Below, one piece after another: positions 62,283 through 64,000 of a stretch of 64,000 nt of DNA. Position numbers and translations under genes: made by a program. The notes below the pieces were generated by a model. It searched no databases. It saw only the letters and a list, made by a program, of their open reading frames with translations, and had not been told where the DNA came from. Each line of letters begins with the position of its first letter. The first letter of the stretch is position 1. The DNA is taken from positions 431,019-495,018 of the forward strand of contig NZ_CDME01000010.1 in the NCBI RefSeq assembly GCF_000826545.1. Direction: 5' to 3'. This DNA comes from Kibdelosporangium sp. MJ126-NF4. Lineage in GTDB: Bacteria > Actinomycetota > Actinomycetes > Mycobacteriales > Pseudonocardiaceae.

Positions 62283-64000
62283 TCAGGGAAGTCGTGGCGG
62301 TTCGTAACTGCCGTCCTCATAGCCGGTCCCGTGCGCCTGACGCTCCCATGCGGCGAACCTCGCCTCAAGGTCGTCCCGGCCGGTCCGGGCGACCGCGTAG
62401 GCGAAGGGGTGGACCAGCGTCAGCAGCCTCTTCGAGTCCGGGGTCTGCTCGAGGTAGGTCAGCTCCGCCTCGACAGTCGGGATCAGCTCGGGGTCGGCCG
62501 CGTCCGCGAGCTGCAGCAGACGCACACCCCGCAGCACGTGTCCGTCCACCGCGAAGTGATCCAGGCTCCAGGTGCGCAGTGCCTCCAACATCTCCGCGCG
62601 GAGTGCGGCGGGGAAGTCGAGCGGGAACGACAGCGCGACAAGCAGACCCGACCACGCGCCCTTGTTGGGGCCGGGCCGTTCCCCGAGCAGGGCGAACGCC
62701 TCGGGCACGATCCTGCGCGCGACGTCCGCCAGTTCCGGGATGCGGCCGAGTGTGGACAGCAACGCGCCCCAGGCGGTCTCGTTGTTCTCCTGCCGGTCGC
62801 GCAGCCAGTCGAACGCGTCCGGCAGGATCTCGCGTGCCACGTCGGCGAGTTCGGGGACGCGGCCCAGCGCGGACAGCAGCGCGTTCCACGCCGACTCGTT
62901 GTTCTCCTGCCGGTCGCGCAGCCAGTCGAAGGCCTCCGGCAGGATCTCCCGCGCCAGGTCGGCCGATCCCGGGACGCGGCCCAGCGCGGAGAGCAACGCG
63001 TTCCACGCGGTCTCGTTGTTCTCGGGGCGGTCGCGCAGCCAGTGGAATGTTTTCGGCAGGATGTCGCGGGCGAGGTCGGTGAGTTCGGGTGCGCGGCCGA
63101 GTACGGACAGCAACACGCCCCACGCGGATTCGTTGTTCTCGGGGCGGTCGCGCAGCCAGTGGAATGTTTTCGGCAGGATGTCGCGGGCGAGGTCGGTGAG
63201 TTCGGGTGCGCGGCCGAGTACGGACAGCAACACGCCCCACGTGGACTCGTTGTTCTCGGGGCGGTCGCGCAGCCACTCGAAGGCCTTGGGCAGGATCTCG
63301 CGCGTCAGATCGACTGACCCGGGAGCGCGGCCGAGCGCGGCAAGCAATGCGCCCCAAGCGGTTTCGTTGCTCTCCTGGCGGCTGTGCAGCCACGTGAACG
63401 CTTCGGGCAGGATCTCGCGTGCCAGGTCGGCCAGTTCAGGTGCGCGGCCGAGGAGCGAAAGCAGCACGCTCCAGGCGGATTCGTTGTTCTCCGGCCGGTC
63501 GCGCAGCCACGTGAAGGCACCCGGCAGGATCTGCCTGGCCAGGTCGGTGGATTCGGGCAGGCGCCCGAGCGCGGACAGCAGCTCGTACCACGCGGAGATG
63601 TTGTTCTCCGGCCGGTTGCGCAGCCAGTCGAAGGCGTCCGGCAGGATCTCGCGTGCCAGGTCGGTGAGTTCCGGGGTACGGCCCAGCGTGAACAGCAGCG
63701 CGTTCCACGCCGACTCGTTGCTTTCCGGGTGCGAGCGCAGCCACTCGAACAGCTGGGTCAGGATGTCCTGGCCGCTCACGCCATGTTCGTCGGCCGTCTC
63801 GGCGATCTTCAGCAGCGCCAGCAGGACACTGTGGTTCACCTCGGGTGCGGCGACCTGCCAGTCGAGGACCACCTCGCGCAGCCGGGCCCGCTGCTCGCCG
63901 TCGAGCAGCCCGTCGGCGTCGTCCAGCAGGGGGACGAGTGCCTCGACCACAAGGGCCGCGTGCGACGCAGTGCCCACGTCCTCGTTGAGGAGATCGTCCT
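62283..64000 (-). CDS. Protein with nine 39-residue helical repeats (N-terminus outside window)
   Basis: The frame is open to the right edge, so the gene starts beyond 64000; the GTG at 63977 is probably internal. The visible ~572 residues begin with a helical linker, then nine 39-residue repeats with W-x-x-LL-x-x-LGR, D-x-AR-x-ILP and F-x-WL-x-x-R (DNA ~62635-63775). A degenerate tenth repeat and a ~110-residue helical end follow. The pattern is a HEAT/TPR-like solenoid. Repeats 5 and 6 differ by one residue. No enzyme domain is in the visible part. Such solenoids often form the sensor of STAND/NACHT-type proteins, but the N-terminal domain must be seen first. Confidence 0.8.
   Translation of the reverse strand, partial: DDLLNEDVGTASHAALVVEALVPLLDDADGLLDGEQRARLREVVLDWQVAAPEVNHSVLLALLKIAETADEHGVSGQDILTQLFEWLRSHPESNESAWNALLFTLGRTPELTDLAREILPDAFDWLRNRPENNISAWYELLSALGRLPESTDLARQILPGAFTWLRDRPENNESAWSVLLSLLGRAPELADLAREILPEAFTWLHSRQESNETAWGALLAALGRAPGSVDLTREILPKAFEWLRDRPENNESTWGVLLSVLGRAPELTDLARDILPKTFHWLRDRPENNESAWGVLLSVLGRAPELTDLARDILPKTFHWLRDRPENNETAWNALLSALGRVPGSADLAREILPEAFDWLRDRQENNESAWNALLSALGRVPELADVAREILPDAFDWLRDRQENNETAWGALLSTLGRIPELADVARRIVPEAFALLGERPGPNKGAWSGLLVALSFPLDFPAALRAEMLEALRTWSLDHFAVDGHVLRGVRLLQLADAADPELIPTVEAELTYLEQTPDSKRLLTLVHPFAYAVARTGRDDLEARFAAWERQAHGTGYEDGSYEPPRLP
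63013..63241 (-). repeat. Recent tandem duplication within the repeat gene
   Basis: 112 bases (63013-63124) recur without change at 63130-63241, a period of exactly 117 bp (39 codons). Neighbouring units are clearly diverged, so this unit was copied recently or homogenised. Confidence 0.92.

Noticed and set aside
62635..63775. Regular 117-bp repeats resembling an array
   Set aside because: They are in frame, encode 39-residue helical repeats and have no constant-repeat/variable-spacer pattern, so this is not CRISPR.

Overview
The window is high-GC DNA with dense genes, GTG starts and many ATGA overlaps. It looks like the chromosome of a filamentous actinomycete, probably Pseudonocardiaceae or a close relative. 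This rests on the gene families (FadD17, DUF6801, PucR, DUF2252 and TIGR03086 proteins, ECF sigma factors with DGPF or SnoaL partners) and not on a marker gene. No rRNA, tRNA, CRISPR array, transposase or phage module was seen.

Layout. 1-2.5 kb: GntR regulator, TauE/SafE exporter and D-cysteine desulfhydrase-like enzyme. 2.6-4.5 kb: secreted GH20 hexosaminidase. 4.6-6.4 kb: AraC regulator and orphan peptide-type ABC ATPase. 6.4-8.8 kb: two divergent citrate synthase genes, one with an N-terminal HTH, around an AT-rich operator. 8.9-11.9 kb: membrane-anchored trypsin-like protease and secreted alpha/beta hydrolase. 11.9-14.7 kb: PucR regulator and FadD17, with a perfect 42-bp KstR-type palindrome. 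14.9-15.6 kb: non-coding palindromic island. 15.7-21 kb: hydrolase, Tat-exported lyase-like protein, LysR/NmrA pair, secreted nuclease/phosphatase. 21-26.5 kb: PucR regulator divergent from an esterase plus two IrtAB/YbtPQ-like ABC half-transporters. 26.5-31.1 kb: IclR regulator divergent from an enolase-superfamily/ALDH/Fe-ADH operon. 31.3-33.5 kb: DGPF protein, decayed ECF sigma gene, AhpD-like protein, TIGR03086 protein. 33.8-39.8 kb: subtilase, GNAT, RtcB-like ligase, DNRLRE protein. 40-45.8 kb: P450, MFS pump and its TetR regulator with three operators, methyltransferase, DUF2252 protein. 46.2-52.6 kb: FnIII-repeat secreted protein, tautomerase, GH84 hexosaminidase. 52.7-57.8 kb: frameshifted ECF sigma gene, RibD/DHFR-like protein, quinone oxidoreductase, MFS pump and methyltransferase. 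57.9-58.8 kb: second non-coding palindromic island. 58.9-62.2 kb: bicovalent-flavin oxidase and two membrane proteins. 62.3-64 kb: C-terminal part of a protein with nine 39-residue helical repeats, running off the window.

Two themes link the genes. The first is a secreted degradative set: GH20, GH84, subtilase, trypsin-like protease, lyase-like protein, nuclease, and FnIII/DNRLRE proteins. It fits a soil saprophyte feeding on GlcNAc polymers, protein and nucleic acid. The second is a series of small catabolic, uptake or efflux operons, each beside its own regulator, often with a visible operator.

The least explained structures are the two non-coding islands (14.9-15.6 and 57.97-58.77 kb). 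Each is a large imperfect palindrome containing four copies of a short unit in +,-,+,- order. The unit sequences differ between islands but the architecture is the same. The truncated 39-residue-repeat gene at the right edge also deserves attention, because its N-terminal domain lies outside the window.
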